Assembly (NCBI GenBank): GCA_946405045.1
Contig: CAMJFV010000055.1
Location: 1-9,691 of the forward strand
Length of the DNA stretch: 9,691 bases
Direction of reading: 5' to 3'
From: an uncultured Bacteroidales bacterium
Lineage (GTDB): Bacteria; Bacteroidota; Bacteroidia; Bacteroidales; Paludibacteraceae
The position numbers and the translations under genes were made by a program. Below the pieces are notes generated by a model. It saw only the letters and a list, made by a program, of their open reading frames with translations. It had not been told where the DNA came from and did no database searches. Below, piece after piece: positions 1 through 6,843 of the stretch; position 1 is the stretch's first letter, and every line of letters starts with the position of its first letter.

Positions 1-778
1 TAGCCTCTTCTGTCAAATCCAGAGCCGCGTATGCTTTCTGCAACTCAGTAAGCGGTTTGGATGTATTTGAACTATAACTTGAATTTGAATCTGTAGATTG
101 ATAATAACTTCCTGTGTTATATGAAGATCCGTTTTGAGAATATGAACTATATTTGTTGCTTGATGTTGAATCGTTGTCTGTGGATTCATACTCGTATTGG
201 CTGTATTCTTCGGTGTCTCGTGTACCTGTAAAGGTTTGGTTTTTCTTTTGGTATTTCTTTTCATAAATATTGTAGGTACTTGAATTCATGCCATTCAATT
301 TCTCTGTAATCCTTTTTAGAAATAACTTTTCCTCGGAACTACATGATCCGTCTGAAAAGGCAATCTCAAACAGATATTCAAGAAACCATTTTTTTCTGGT
401 AAAATTCGATACCTTATTTATTGTTTCTATCAAATTATCACAATCAGAAAGAGCCGTCTCGTTATAATTCTTGAATTTTAAGGCGTATTCTTTCACAAAT
501 TTCACCCGTTCTTTGAAATGAGCTTCATCGTATCTCTTGATGAATTGTTTGATGATGTCAAGCTCACAAACCATATTGGTACGGTCTGCCGCCATCACCT
601 TTGCCATAATAATCAATGCATTATCTACAAAAATTTTGTCTTTTTCGTCCTTCTTCTTTTTGAATCCTTTTTTGGATTGATTTTCATCATCATATTCTTT
701 AATGTCCAGAGATATTGCCAATGTGTAGCAGAAAGCAATTATAGCAAATGCAATTAGTAAAAAAACTAAAGTTCCCAT
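1..778 (-). CDS. DjlA-like membrane co-chaperone: TM anchor, TerB domain, start of J domain (3' end outside window)
   Basis: Partial gene; 259 codons are present and the frame runs open off the left edge. Residues 2-23 are a strongly hydrophobic segment that should anchor the protein in the inner membrane, followed by a lysine-rich stretch (about 36-48). Residues about 52-176 resemble a TerB/DjlA-type helical domain, with the acidic motif FSDGSCSSEE at 141-150. Next comes a low-complexity Ser/Tyr/Asn linker (about 190-240). The last visible residues, LTELQKAYAALDLTEEA, match the opening of a J domain. This order (TM, TerB, linker, J domain) is that of DjlA, which stimulates the ATPase of DnaK-type chaperones at the membrane. 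The diagnostic HPD motif would lie outside the window, so the J domain is inferred from its first helix only. The ATG at 776-778 lies 11 bases after the TPR gene stop, so the two are probably co-transcribed. A tellurite-resistance role should not be assumed from the TerB fold. Confidence 0.78.
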   Translation of the reverse strand, partial: MGTLVFLLIAFAIIAFCYTLAISLDIKEYDDENQSKKGFKKKKDEKDKIFVDNALIIMAKVMAADRTNMVCELDIIKQFIKRYDEAHFKERVKFVKEYALKFKNYNETALSDCDNLIETINKVSNFTRKKWFLEYLFEIAFSDGSCSSEEKLFLKRITEKLNGMNSSTYNIYEKKYQKKNQTFTGTRDTEEYSQYEYESTDNDSTSSNKYSSYSQNGSSYNTGSYYQSTDSNSSYSSNTSKPLTELQKAYAALDLTEEA

Positions 779-789
779 GCAACTTCAAG

Positions 790-2934
790 TTAAGAATTCC
801 TTACAATAAAAGATGCTGCATTCAATATGACGCTGAAATTCTTCTTCTGTTGCTCAGAAAGCGTGATTTTAGCGAGTTCTTCCTGTAGACGGGAGTGATA
901 TTCGTTTTTGTCTTTTAATGCCTCGTAGGCCTTTTTATAGCACAATTTCATATTGTCCATATTGCCTTCAAGGTAGGAGATGTGGCCGATATCTATCAAA
1001 TCGGCTGTATGTTTGTGTGAAATCCTTGAAAAATAGGAGATTGCCTTTTGTAAAGAGCCTGACTGCATCAAACAGTTTGCTATCAGACGGATTACTGAAT
1101 CATCATCTTCCTTCTTTAGGTTGAATTCCAGATAATACAATTGTTTCAATGCTGTGTCGTAGTCTTTTTCAGATAACGACAGGTTGGCAAGCTTCTTGCG
1201 TATTGTGATGTTGTCGGGATCCAACTCAATGATTTGCACCATTGTAGACTTAGCTTCTGTCAGATTTCCAAGTTTGTATTCGCAGAAGGCTTTTCTCGAT
1301 AATGTCCATACATCATCTCCGTTATACAGCAGAGCCTGATTGTAATGGGCAAGGGCAGAGGTGTAGTCTTCAAGCTGCTGGTAGCATAAGCCTATTTTCT
1401 GTATAGATTTTTCCGTTTGTAAATCACCAAGCTTTTTGTATGCTTCTATGGTTTCATTATACGCTCCTTTTTCAAAGAATAGATCACCAATTGGTTCTAT
1501 AAACTTATTTGTATTTGGCAGAAACGCGATATTATACAAATGTAAACTTGAATTAAATGGATTTACAAAAGAATTTGCGTGCGAGAACGACGCATAGAAT
1601 CTGCTTAGTCCTATAATGTATCTGATTACATTTGTATTGAGTGCCAATTGGTCATGAGTCATTACCAAAGAATCAGTATCGATACCTTTGGCTTCCATCA
1701 TCTTGTTTACAAATGTATCAGCCATTGGCATGTTTTGCAGAGTATAAATCAATCCGTATTTATCAGGATCGCTTATATATTCGTTGTCTACAAGAGGAAT
1801 CAGCATCTTCTGGTTGCTTGAAGAGGTTGTTTTTAGCTCGTTAAACAGCTCAGATTCCTCGTTTAGAAGCATAAACCAGTTGGATATCTCAGAGAAGAAA
1901 GAATTCGTGAAAAACAGCGATGTATGGCTTAAAAGGTCTTCACCCATAAACTGCATCTGGGCATATTCACGTAATGTATCCTCACTGATCGAGTCTTTCT
2001 TGAAGAGATCCGTATTGATGTCCATATCATTGTTGCCAAAGATATTGTTCATATCCACTTTGTCAAGGAAGTCCTCTTTCAGCTTTGTCTGTGTCTGCTG
2101 TGTGTATTTACAGCGAATAAACTGGCAATGTATATGTTGCAGCACTTCAGACAGATTATCCGTAGCGCAGAGACGTTTTGCCTCATCAAATACGTCCGGA
2201 TATAATTGTAAACGGGTGTTGTAGATATATCCACACAATAGCAGAGCTGTTGCAGCACGTACTTTTATACGGTTGTCGTGGTTCTGACAGAGTCTTAATA
2301 TCAGTTTGAATCTGTTGATGCAGAATCTGTTAAGCATTCCAAACATCAATCCAGATGTAAAGACACACTTGTCGGATACAGTTATAAACTCATTGTCGAA
2401 ATAGCGTGTATACAATTCTAAATCATCATTTGTAAAGTTGTCACACAATAGTAAATGACGGAATATCTCACATCTGATTTCTGACAATCTATTGCTGTTT
2501 ACATTTGTATTTACATTTGTATTATCACTCAACATCCGTTGTCCGTTGATCTCTTCGATTTCAAAGAACAGATTTCTTATGTCTTTACATTTGTATATGG
2601 ATTTGTATTTATCCACATCTTTTACAAATGTGAATTTTGACGTGTTATGATGGCTCATCACATCATCAGCGATAGCAAGAATATCCTGTTTTGTAGTTAG
2701 AAGCATTCCAAATGTATTTTCGTCGATCGCAGCGTCGAATGCATACTTAAGAATAAACTCCAGATTTCTTGAAAGCTGTTCTGTTTTAAGGGAAAGAGAA
2801 TTTTGTTTGTCGTCAACACCCAAATTTTTCAGAGTGGCAATGAGAGTGACCAAACAAAGTAGCGCATCGTTGATTTTGTCAGCAAAAACGTTGCTGCAAA
2901 CCTCTTTATATAGAGAAATTGCGTTTTTATCCAT
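790..2934 (-). CDS. TPR-repeat protein of unknown function, 714 residues
   Basis: I do not recognise a named family. The C-terminal third contains about six tetratricopeptide-like helical pairs: roughly 477-504, 508-540, 541-574 (ending in the typical LDPDN), 575-608, 612-640 and 643-675. Such repeats usually form a protein-binding superhelix. The N-terminal two thirds look largely helical, with a HEAT-like stretch around 221-240, but I see no catalytic motif. There is no signal peptide or transmembrane segment, so the protein is probably cytoplasmic. It lies 11 bases upstream of a DjlA-like co-chaperone gene on the same strand. A role as a partner or client adaptor in a membrane-associated chaperone assembly is an inference from that arrangement. 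A match to the Bacteroidota -7 box lies about 32 bases upstream of the ATG. Odd points: a 12-bp perfect tandem repeat encodes NTNVNTNV (138-145), and the gene is unusually rich in the decamer TACATTTGTA on both strands. Confidence 0.85.
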   Translation of the reverse strand: MDKNAISLYKEVCSNVFADKINDALLCLVTLIATLKNLGVDDKQNSLSLKTEQLSRNLEFILKYAFDAAIDENTFGMLLTTKQDILAIADDVMSHHNTSKFTFVKDVDKYKSIYKCKDIRNLFFEIEEINGQRMLSDNTNVNTNVNSNRLSEIRCEIFRHLLLCDNFTNDDLELYTRYFDNEFITVSDKCVFTSGLMFGMLNRFCINRFKLILRLCQNHDNRIKVRAATALLLCGYIYNTRLQLYPDVFDEAKRLCATDNLSEVLQHIHCQFIRCKYTQQTQTKLKEDFLDKVDMNNIFGNNDMDINTDLFKKDSISEDTLREYAQMQFMGEDLLSHTSLFFTNSFFSEISNWFMLLNEESELFNELKTTSSSNQKMLIPLVDNEYISDPDKYGLIYTLQNMPMADTFVNKMMEAKGIDTDSLVMTHDQLALNTNVIRYIIGLSRFYASFSHANSFVNPFNSSLHLYNIAFLPNTNKFIEPIGDLFFEKGAYNETIEAYKKLGDLQTEKSIQKIGLCYQQLEDYTSALAHYNQALLYNGDDVWTLSRKAFCEYKLGNLTEAKSTMVQIIELDPDNITIRKKLANLSLSEKDYDTALKQLYYLEFNLKKEDDDSVIRLIANCLMQSGSLQKAISYFSRISHKHTADLIDIGHISYLEGNMDNMKLCYKKAYEALKDKNEYHSRLQEELAKITLSEQQKKNFSVILNAASFIVRNS
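2498..2521. repeat. Two perfect tandem copies of a 12-bp unit inside the TPR gene
   Basis: The unit TTTACATTTGTA occurs twice in a row and is read on the minus strand as the peptide NTNVNTNV. The unit length is a multiple of three, so gain or loss of a copy would keep the frame. Each unit contains the decamer TACATTTGTA, which recurs elsewhere in the same gene at 1535-1544, 1627-1636, 1708-1717 and 2586-2595. Confidence 0.9.
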
Positions 2935-2965
2935 CTAAATTCAATCTTATATATCGTATTTTAGG

Positions 2966-2973
2966 CAAAAATA
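2966..2973 (-). promoter_or_regulatory. Candidate -7 box for the TPR/DjlA-like operon
   Basis: The minus strand reads TATTTTTG, an exact match to the Bacteroidota sigma-A -7 consensus TAnnTTTG, 31-32 bases upstream of the TPR ATG. That places a start site some 20-25 bases before the gene. A TTTG lies 14 bases further upstream, closer than the usual 19-21 bases for the -33 element, so only half of the promoter is well supported. Confidence 0.45.
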
Positions 2974-2975
2974 AG

Positions 2976-2983
2976 TAAATTCG
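2976..2983 (+). promoter_or_regulatory. Weak candidate -7 box for lepA
   Basis: The plus strand reads TAAATTCG, one base away from TAnnTTTG, 20 bases before the lepA ATG. No TTG is found at the proper distance upstream. It would give a very short leader and nearly abuts the divergent minus-strand box, so the two directions may compete for polymerase. Confidence 0.25.
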
Positions 2984-3002
2984 CACTCAAATTAAATATA
3001 AG

Positions 3003-4814
3003 ATGAAAAATATTAGAAATTTTTGTATTATCGCGCACATAGACCATGGTAAGAGCACTCTAGCCGACAGACTTTTGGAAATGACCAAAACAGTCACAGG
3101 AAAAGACTTGCAGGCCCAGGTGTTGGATGACATGGAACTAGAGAGAGAGAGAGGAATTACGATTAAGAGCCATGCTATCCAGATGGATTATGCATACACC
3201 GGCGATAAGGCAGAATTTCAGTCAAAAGAAAAATATGTCCTGAATCTTCTTGATACTCCCGGACACGTGGATTTCTCTTACGAGGTGTCTCGTTCTATTG
3301 CTGCGTGTGAGGGTGCGTTGCTTATCGTAGATGCGTCTCAGGGTATTCAGGCACAGACGATCTCCAATCTTTATATGGCCCTTGAGCATGATTTGGAGAT
3401 TATTCCGATTTTGAATAAAATCGATCTTCCTGGAGCGATGCCAGAAGAGGTTGAGGATCAGATAGTAGACCTTCTAGGATGCGACAGAAGCGAAGTCATC
3501 CGTGCCAGTGGTAAGACTGGTGAGGGTGTCGATGAGATTCTTCGTGCTATTGTGGAGAGAATCCGTCCGCCAAAGGGAGATCCAGAAGCTCCGTTGCAGT
3601 GTCTGATTTTCGACTCTGTTTTCAATCCGTTCCGTGGAATCATCGCTTATTATAAGGTGGTGAACGGTACTTTCCATCCAGGCGACAAAGTGAAATTTGT
3701 GGCGACGGGAAAGGAATATTTGGCCGACGAGATTGGAATCCTTCGTTTGGATATGGAGCCAAGGAAAGAGATGTCTGCCGGAAACGTGGGATATATCATC
3801 TCTGGTATCAAGACAAGTACAGAGGTTAAAGTGGGAGATACGATCACTCACGTCTCCAATCCATGTGAGAAAGCGATTGAGGGATTCGAGGAGGTGAAGC
3901 CGATGGTTTACGCCGGTGTCTATCCGATTGAGACGGAGGATTTTGAAAACCTACGTGCTTCGATGGAGAAATTGCAGCTCAACGATGCTTCTCTGACATT
4001 CCAGGCTGAGTCTTCTTTGGCATTGGGATTCGGATTCCGATGCGGATTCTTGGGAATGCTTCACATGGAGATCATTCAGGAGCGTCTCGACCGTGAGTTT
4101 GACATGGATGTCATCACTACTGTGCCAAACGTGCGTTACAACGTCTATACAAAGAAGGGTGAGATGATCGAGGTGCACAACCCATCAGGTTTGCCAGACA
4201 TCACACTAATCGACCACATAGAGGAGCCATATATCAGAGCTTCTATCATTACATCTGCCGAGTATATCGGTCCGATCATGACTCTTTGTCTGGGCAAACG
4301 AGGAGAGTTGGTACGTCAGGATTATGTATCCGGCAATCGCGTCGAACTCATATATAATATGCCGCTTGGAGAGATCGTGTTCGATTTCTACGATAAGTTG
4401 AAGAGTATATCGAAAGGTTATGCTTCGTTCGACTATCATCCAAGTGAGATGCGAGAGAGCAAGTTGATCAAACTTGATGTTTTGCTTAACGGAGAACCTG
4501 TGGATGCTCTTTCTACTTTGACACATATCGACAATGCATACGGTCTTGGTAAGAGAATGTGTGAGAAGCTGAAGGAATTGATCCCACGCCAGCAGTTTGA
4601 AGTCGCAATTCAGGCCGCAATTGGTGCGAAGATTATTGCCAGGGAAACAATCAAAGCGGTTCGCAAAGACGTTACGGCAAAATGTTACGGAGGTGATATT
4701 TCACGTAAGAGAAAGCTTTTGGAGAAGCAGAAGCGTGGAAAGAAGCGTATGAAGCAGATCGGAACAGTGGAAGTTCCGCAGAAAGCATTCTTGGAAGTGT
4801 TGAAATTGGATTGA
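3003..4814 (+). CDS. lepA: Elongation factor 4 (LepA), ribosome back-translocating GTPase
   Basis: A complete 603-residue translational GTPase, close to the family's usual length of about 600. All GTPase motifs are present: G1 AHIDHGKS at 11-18, the RGIT switch at 50-53, G3 DTPGH at 84-88, G4 NKID at 138-141 and G5 SGK at 169-171. EF-G-like domain II and domain III follow, including LGFGFRCGFLGMLHMEI. The end carries the LepA-specific C-terminal domain instead of EF-G domain IV, with YGGDISRKRKLL and the basic stretch KQKRGKKRMK near 575-584. EF-4 binds ribosomes with GTP and is reported to remodel stalled or mistranslocated complexes and to affect initiation and assembly. The ATG at 3003 is followed at once by the conserved IRNFCIIAHIDHGKST, which fixes the start. 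It is a single-gene unit on the plus strand, divergent from the TPR gene, with a palindromic repeat 9 bases after the stop. Confidence 0.98.
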   Translation: MKNIRNFCIIAHIDHGKSTLADRLLEMTKTVTGKDLQAQVLDDMELERERGITIKSHAIQMDYAYTGDKAEFQSKEKYVLNLLDTPGHVDFSYEVSRSIAACEGALLIVDASQGIQAQTISNLYMALEHDLEIIPILNKIDLPGAMPEEVEDQIVDLLGCDRSEVIRASGKTGEGVDEILRAIVERIRPPKGDPEAPLQCLIFDSVFNPFRGIIAYYKVVNGTFHPGDKVKFVATGKEYLADEIGILRLDMEPRKEMSAGNVGYIISGIKTSTEVKVGDTITHVSNPCEKAIEGFEEVKPMVYAGVYPIETEDFENLRASMEKLQLNDASLTFQAESSLALGFGFRCGFLGMLHMEIIQERLDREFDMDVITTVPNVRYNVYTKKGEMIEVHNPSGLPDITLIDHIEEPYIRASIITSAEYIGPIMTLCLGKRGELVRQDYVSGNRVELIYNMPLGEIVFDFYDKLKSISKGYASFDYHPSEMRESKLIKLDVLLNGEPVDALSTLTHIDNAYGLGKRMCEKLKELIPRQQFEVAIQAAIGAKIIARETIKAVRKDVTAKCYGGDISRKRKLLEKQKRGKKRMKQIGTVEVPQKAFLEVLKLD

Positions 4815-4823
4815 TGTTATGTC

Positions 4824-4853
4824 GAGACGCATGGCTGTGCGTCTGTATGTCTC
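4824..4853 (+). repeat. Copy A of the GAGACG palindromic repeat, after lepA
   Basis: AGACGCA at 4825-4831 pairs perfectly with TGCGTCT at 4838-4844 around a 6-base loop, and a second GTCTC at 4849-4853 could pair with the outer GAGAC instead. It starts 9 bases after the lepA stop codon. There is no T-run, so it is a poorer intrinsic terminator than the other copies and may only protect the lepA 3' end or allow read-through into the next gene. Confidence 0.7.
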
Positions 4854-4879
4854 ATCTATAATTAATCAAAATAAAGACT

Positions 4880-5086
4880 ATGAGTGGATCAATAGAAGAT
4901 ATCATATTGAATGGAGTTGTGTTCAAGAAAAAAGCTTCTGACGACAGTAAGAATAAGAATTCTGACAAGGTCAAGACGAAGGCTAAGAAGACAACCTATC
5001 AGAAGGGCACCCATGGATCTGGTGCAGCTAAGATGAAGGAGGAGTATCGCAAGAAGCGTGCAAATCGACACAAGATTAAGTATTAA
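4880..5086 (+). CDS. Small, very basic hypothetical protein, 68 residues
   Basis: I do not recognise this family. The product has 17 lysines and 3 arginines against about 7 acidic residues, with no hydrophobic segment that could span a membrane. The first 15 residues (ending in LNGVVF) are the only ones likely to fold as a small core. The rest is a lysine-rich, probably disordered middle and a basic C-terminal helix (MKEEYRKKRANRHKIKY). Such composition suggests nucleic acid or ribosome binding, but that is inference. It starts 65 bases after lepA on the same strand, with an AT-rich A-rich leader typical of Bacteroidota starts and a strong terminator 17 bases after its stop. Those boundaries make it look like a real gene, possibly read from the lepA transcript through the weak hairpin between them. 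The overlapping minus-strand frame is a shadow of this gene. Confidence 0.7.
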   Translation: MSGSIEDIILNGVVFKKKASDDSKNKNSDKVKTKAKKTTYQKGTHGSGAAKMKEEYRKKRANRHKIKY

Positions 5087-5102
5087 TGCATAATTCATAA
5101 TT

Positions 5103-5133
5103 AGAGACGCGGGTATAATCTCGCGTCTCTTTT
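5103..5133 (+). terminator. Copy B of the palindromic repeat: intrinsic terminator of the small basic gene
   Basis: AGAGACGCGGG at 5103-5113 pairs with the complementary arm at 5120-5130 (11 pairs, one of them G-U) around the loop TATAAT, followed by TTT at 5131-5133. It begins 17 bases after the stop codon at 5086. Structure, tail and position all fit a Rho-independent terminator on the plus strand. Confidence 0.8.
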
Positions 5134-5209
5134 ATTCAAGCTCAAGGTTGATTTTCATGAATGCAGCGAATGGAAAATCTACCGTGGGGGAAGGAACCGA
5201 TTATTGTTT

Positions 5210-5247
5210 CAATAAAAATGCAAAAGACGGGGTGATTTGCCCCGTCT
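5210..5247 (-). terminator. Copy C of the palindromic repeat: terminator of the pdxJ operon
   Basis: On the minus strand AGACGGGG (5247-5240) pairs perfectly with CCCCGTCT (5232-5225) around a 7-base loop, followed by the T-rich tail TTTGCATTTTTATTG. It lies about 30 bases after the stop codon at 5277 of the barrel gene. The upstream flank GTAG (5251-5248) is the outer end of the repeat family. It faces copy B across about 90 bases in which I see no convincing gene. Confidence 0.75.
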
Positions 5248-5276
5248 CTACAATATACATAATATGATGATGGATT

Positions 5277-5939
5277 TTACGCGTTTATAAAATCGCACAC
5301 TTTATTGATCTGTTCTGCAAATGTGTCGCCAAATTTGTTTTCGAAGAATGCACTTCCGATTGTGAATGCCCATGGCTGTACATCTTTGATGAACTGTAGT
5401 CGTTCGTAGCTGTCGATGCTTCCTGCCACACACACTGGGTTGCCGACTTGCTTTACGTAATCTGATATCAGTTTCTCGGGATCTTCTTCGTATCGATAGC
5501 CCAATAGATCAATGCCAAAAACGCCTTTATCTTTCAACATTTTGGCTTGTGCTATCATTGATTCGATACTGCCTTTCAGAATAGAAGGACGGCCTACAAT
5601 ATCGCCGACAAATGGCATATAGTCGATGTTGTGCTGCTGACAGAGCTTATGTATGGATTCTGAGTAGCATGTGCCCATGAGCACGTCGCATCCGCATGTG
5701 GCAGCCATCTGTGCACCTTCAAGTCCTTCTGCTTCTGTATAAGCTACAACTTCCAAGACAGTGCGTTTGCCGCACTCTTTCATCTTGGAATAGATTCGTT
5801 TCATCTCTTCGATAGGGAGAGGCTGTTCCTTAAAACCCCAATATAAAGCTTTTGTATCCTGACATTGCTCAAATATTTCATATGCGTTCTCCACAGTCAG
5901 GTCGTTGTGGGTAAGCATTACAATCAGTTCGCTTCTCAT
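5277..5939 (-). CDS. Uncharacterised phosphate-binding-type TIM barrel protein, co-operonic with pdxJ
   Basis: A complete 220-residue protein whose eight beta strands can be read off: ELIVMLT (4-10), ALYWGFK (31-37), TVLEVVAYT (60-68), VLMGTCY (86-92), YMPFVGDI (107-114), FGIDLLGYRY (141-150), VCVAGSI (168-174) and AFTIGSAFF (191-199). The last two carry AGSI and IGSAFF, which sit where HisA/TrpF/ribulose-phosphate-type barrels bind a substrate phosphate. I think similar uncharacterised proteins occur in other bacteria, but I know of no assigned reaction. It has no signal peptide and should be cytoplasmic. The gene starts 9 bases after the pdxJ stop, so the two are almost certainly co-transcribed. 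A role around vitamin B6 or another phosphorylated sugar is therefore a reasonable inference, not an identification. Annotation as TrpF or HisA would be unsupported, since no trp or his genes are nearby. Confidence 0.85.
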   Translation of the reverse strand: MRSELIVMLTHNDLTVENAYEIFEQCQDTKALYWGFKEQPLPIEEMKRIYSKMKECGKRTVLEVVAYTEAEGLEGAQMAATCGCDVLMGTCYSESIHKLCQQHNIDYMPFVGDIVGRPSILKGSIESMIAQAKMLKDKGVFGIDLLGYRYEEDPEKLISDYVKQVGNPVCVAGSIDSYERLQFIKDVQPWAFTIGSAFFENKFGDTFAEQINKVCDFINA

Positions 5940-5948
5940 GAATAATGT

Positions 5949-6665
5949 TTACGCTTTTAGACATTCAAGATATTGGTGTATTGTCTCTTCTATGCCAAGA
6001 TATAGGGCATCGCTGATAAGTGCGTGGCCGATCGAAACCTCGTCACACCATGGTATCTGCTGGTGGAAATATGCCAGGTTTTCTAGGCTTAAATCGTGTC
6101 CGGCATTAAGTCCAAGTCCACATTCACGCGCTACTTTTGCGGCCTCTACATATGGAGCTATAGATTTTTCGCGGTCAGCTGCATAATGAGTTGCGTAAGC
6201 TTCAGTGTAAAGTTCCACACGGTCGGCTCCGATTTCTGCAGCTTTACGAATCATTTCTGGTTTGGGATCCACAAATAGGGAAACACGGATTCCGTGGCTT
6301 TTGAAATCAGCAACTATCTTACGCAAGTAGTCGGCATGTTTGATTGTATCCCAACCTGCATTGCTGGTGATGGCATCCTCTGCGTCTGGCACGAGTGTCA
6401 CTTGTGCAGGTTTAACACTGTTGACCAATTCGATGAATTTTGGCACTGGGTTACCTTCGATATTAAATTCCTGAGTAAGCAACGGTTTAAGTTCATTCAC
6501 GTCGGCATAGCGGACATGTCGCTCATCTGGACGAGGATGCACTGTGATACCTTGTGCACCAAAACGCTCGCAATCCAAAGCAAATTTCACTAGATTTGGC
6601 ATGTTGCCTCCACGCGCGTTGCGGATAGTGGCAACCTTATTGATATTTACACTTAATTTCGTCAT
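5949..6665 (-). CDS. pdxJ: Pyridoxine 5'-phosphate synthase
   Basis: PdxJ condenses 1-deoxy-D-xylulose 5-phosphate with 3-amino-2-oxopropyl phosphate to make pyridoxine 5'-phosphate, the ring-closing step of the DXP-dependent vitamin B6 route, in the cytoplasm. The 238-residue form has the family's length. By alignment from memory with the E. coli enzyme, the catalytic residues are present: His43 and Arg45 in ITVHPRP, His50, Glu70 in FNIEG and His190 in LNAGH, with the phosphate loop SIGHALI at 211-217. The N-terminal motif reads VNINKVATIRNARGG where E. coli has NIDH; I believe NK is usual in Bacteroidota. I chose the ATG at 6665 (MTKLSVNINK) over one nine codons upstream (6692) because homologues begin there and because the upstream ATG lies within the best promoter -7 box. 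The TIM barrel gene follows after 9 bases. Confidence 0.96.
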   Translation of the reverse strand: MTKLSVNINKVATIRNARGGNMPNLVKFALDCERFGAQGITVHPRPDERHVRYADVNELKPLLTQEFNIEGNPVPKFIELVNSVKPAQVTLVPDAEDAITSNAGWDTIKHADYLRKIVADFKSHGIRVSLFVDPKPEMIRKAAEIGADRVELYTEAYATHYAADREKSIAPYVEAAKVARECGLGLNAGHDLSLENLAYFHQQIPWCDEVSIGHALISDALYLGIEETIHQYLECLKA

Positions 6666-6685
6666 CGTTTTTCTTAATTTTTGTG

Positions 6686-6693
6686 CAAACATA
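6686..6693 (-). promoter_or_regulatory. Candidate -7 box of pdxJ
   Basis: The minus strand reads TATGTTTG, an exact match to TAnnTTTG, 20 bases before the ATG at 6665. It contains the alternative upstream ATG, so transcripts from it would begin after that codon. No TTG stands at the usual -33 distance. The box gives pdxJ its own promoter despite lying downstream of murF-alr on the same strand. Confidence 0.5.
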
Positions 6694-6740
6694 TAAACAT
6701 TTTTTGAGTCAGATGAACTATTTGAGTGTCATAAAATCGC

Positions 6741-6828
6741 CAGTTCCGAAGATTATAAAATGGTTGTTCCTATATATAAAAGGTTTGTTCCGAAATCTTA
6801 AAAAGGCTGTTCCGAAATACAAAAACGG
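6741..6828. repeat. Four imperfect 21-23-bp tandem repeats upstream of pdxJ
   Basis: Units start near 6741, 6764, 6785 and 6808. Each has GTTCC near its start (6743, 6766, 6787, 6809; spacings 23, 21 and 22 bases) followed by an A/T-rich part ending in AAAA and a G-containing triplet. Three of the four read GTTCCGAA. The spacing is close to two helical turns, so proteins bound to the units would lie on one face of the DNA. They sit about 50-135 bases upstream of the pdxJ -7 box. They could be an operator array or a decaying minisatellite; nothing in the sequence decides. Confidence 0.65.
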
Positions 6829-6843
6829 TAGGTAGTATGTATT

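Noticed and set aside
13..264. Minus-strand frame of 83 codons
   Set aside because: It is out of frame with the DjlA-like gene, which covers the same stretch with domain-like sequence; the Thr/Gln/Asn-rich product is a frame-shifted reading of the low-complexity linker.
1..778. Tellurite resistance gene based on the TerB-like domain
   Set aside because: The TM-TerB-linker-J order fits DjlA-type co-chaperones, and no other ter genes are present.
3474..4526. Long antisense frames inside lepA
   Set aside because: They are shadows of a highly conserved gene with codon-biased sequence; they have no recognisable domains or start signals.
5134..5224. Gene remnant between copies B and C
   Set aside because: Short open stretches exist on both strands, but none resembles a family I recognise; chance is sufficient.
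5157..5267. Plus-strand frame of 36 codons between the small basic gene and the barrel gene
   Set aside because: It reads straight through palindrome copy C and lies antisense to a terminator; nothing in its composition or leader supports a gene.
6741..6828. Possible short CRISPR array
   Set aside because: Units are contiguous, imperfect and 21-23 bp, with no unique spacers and no cas genes in the window.
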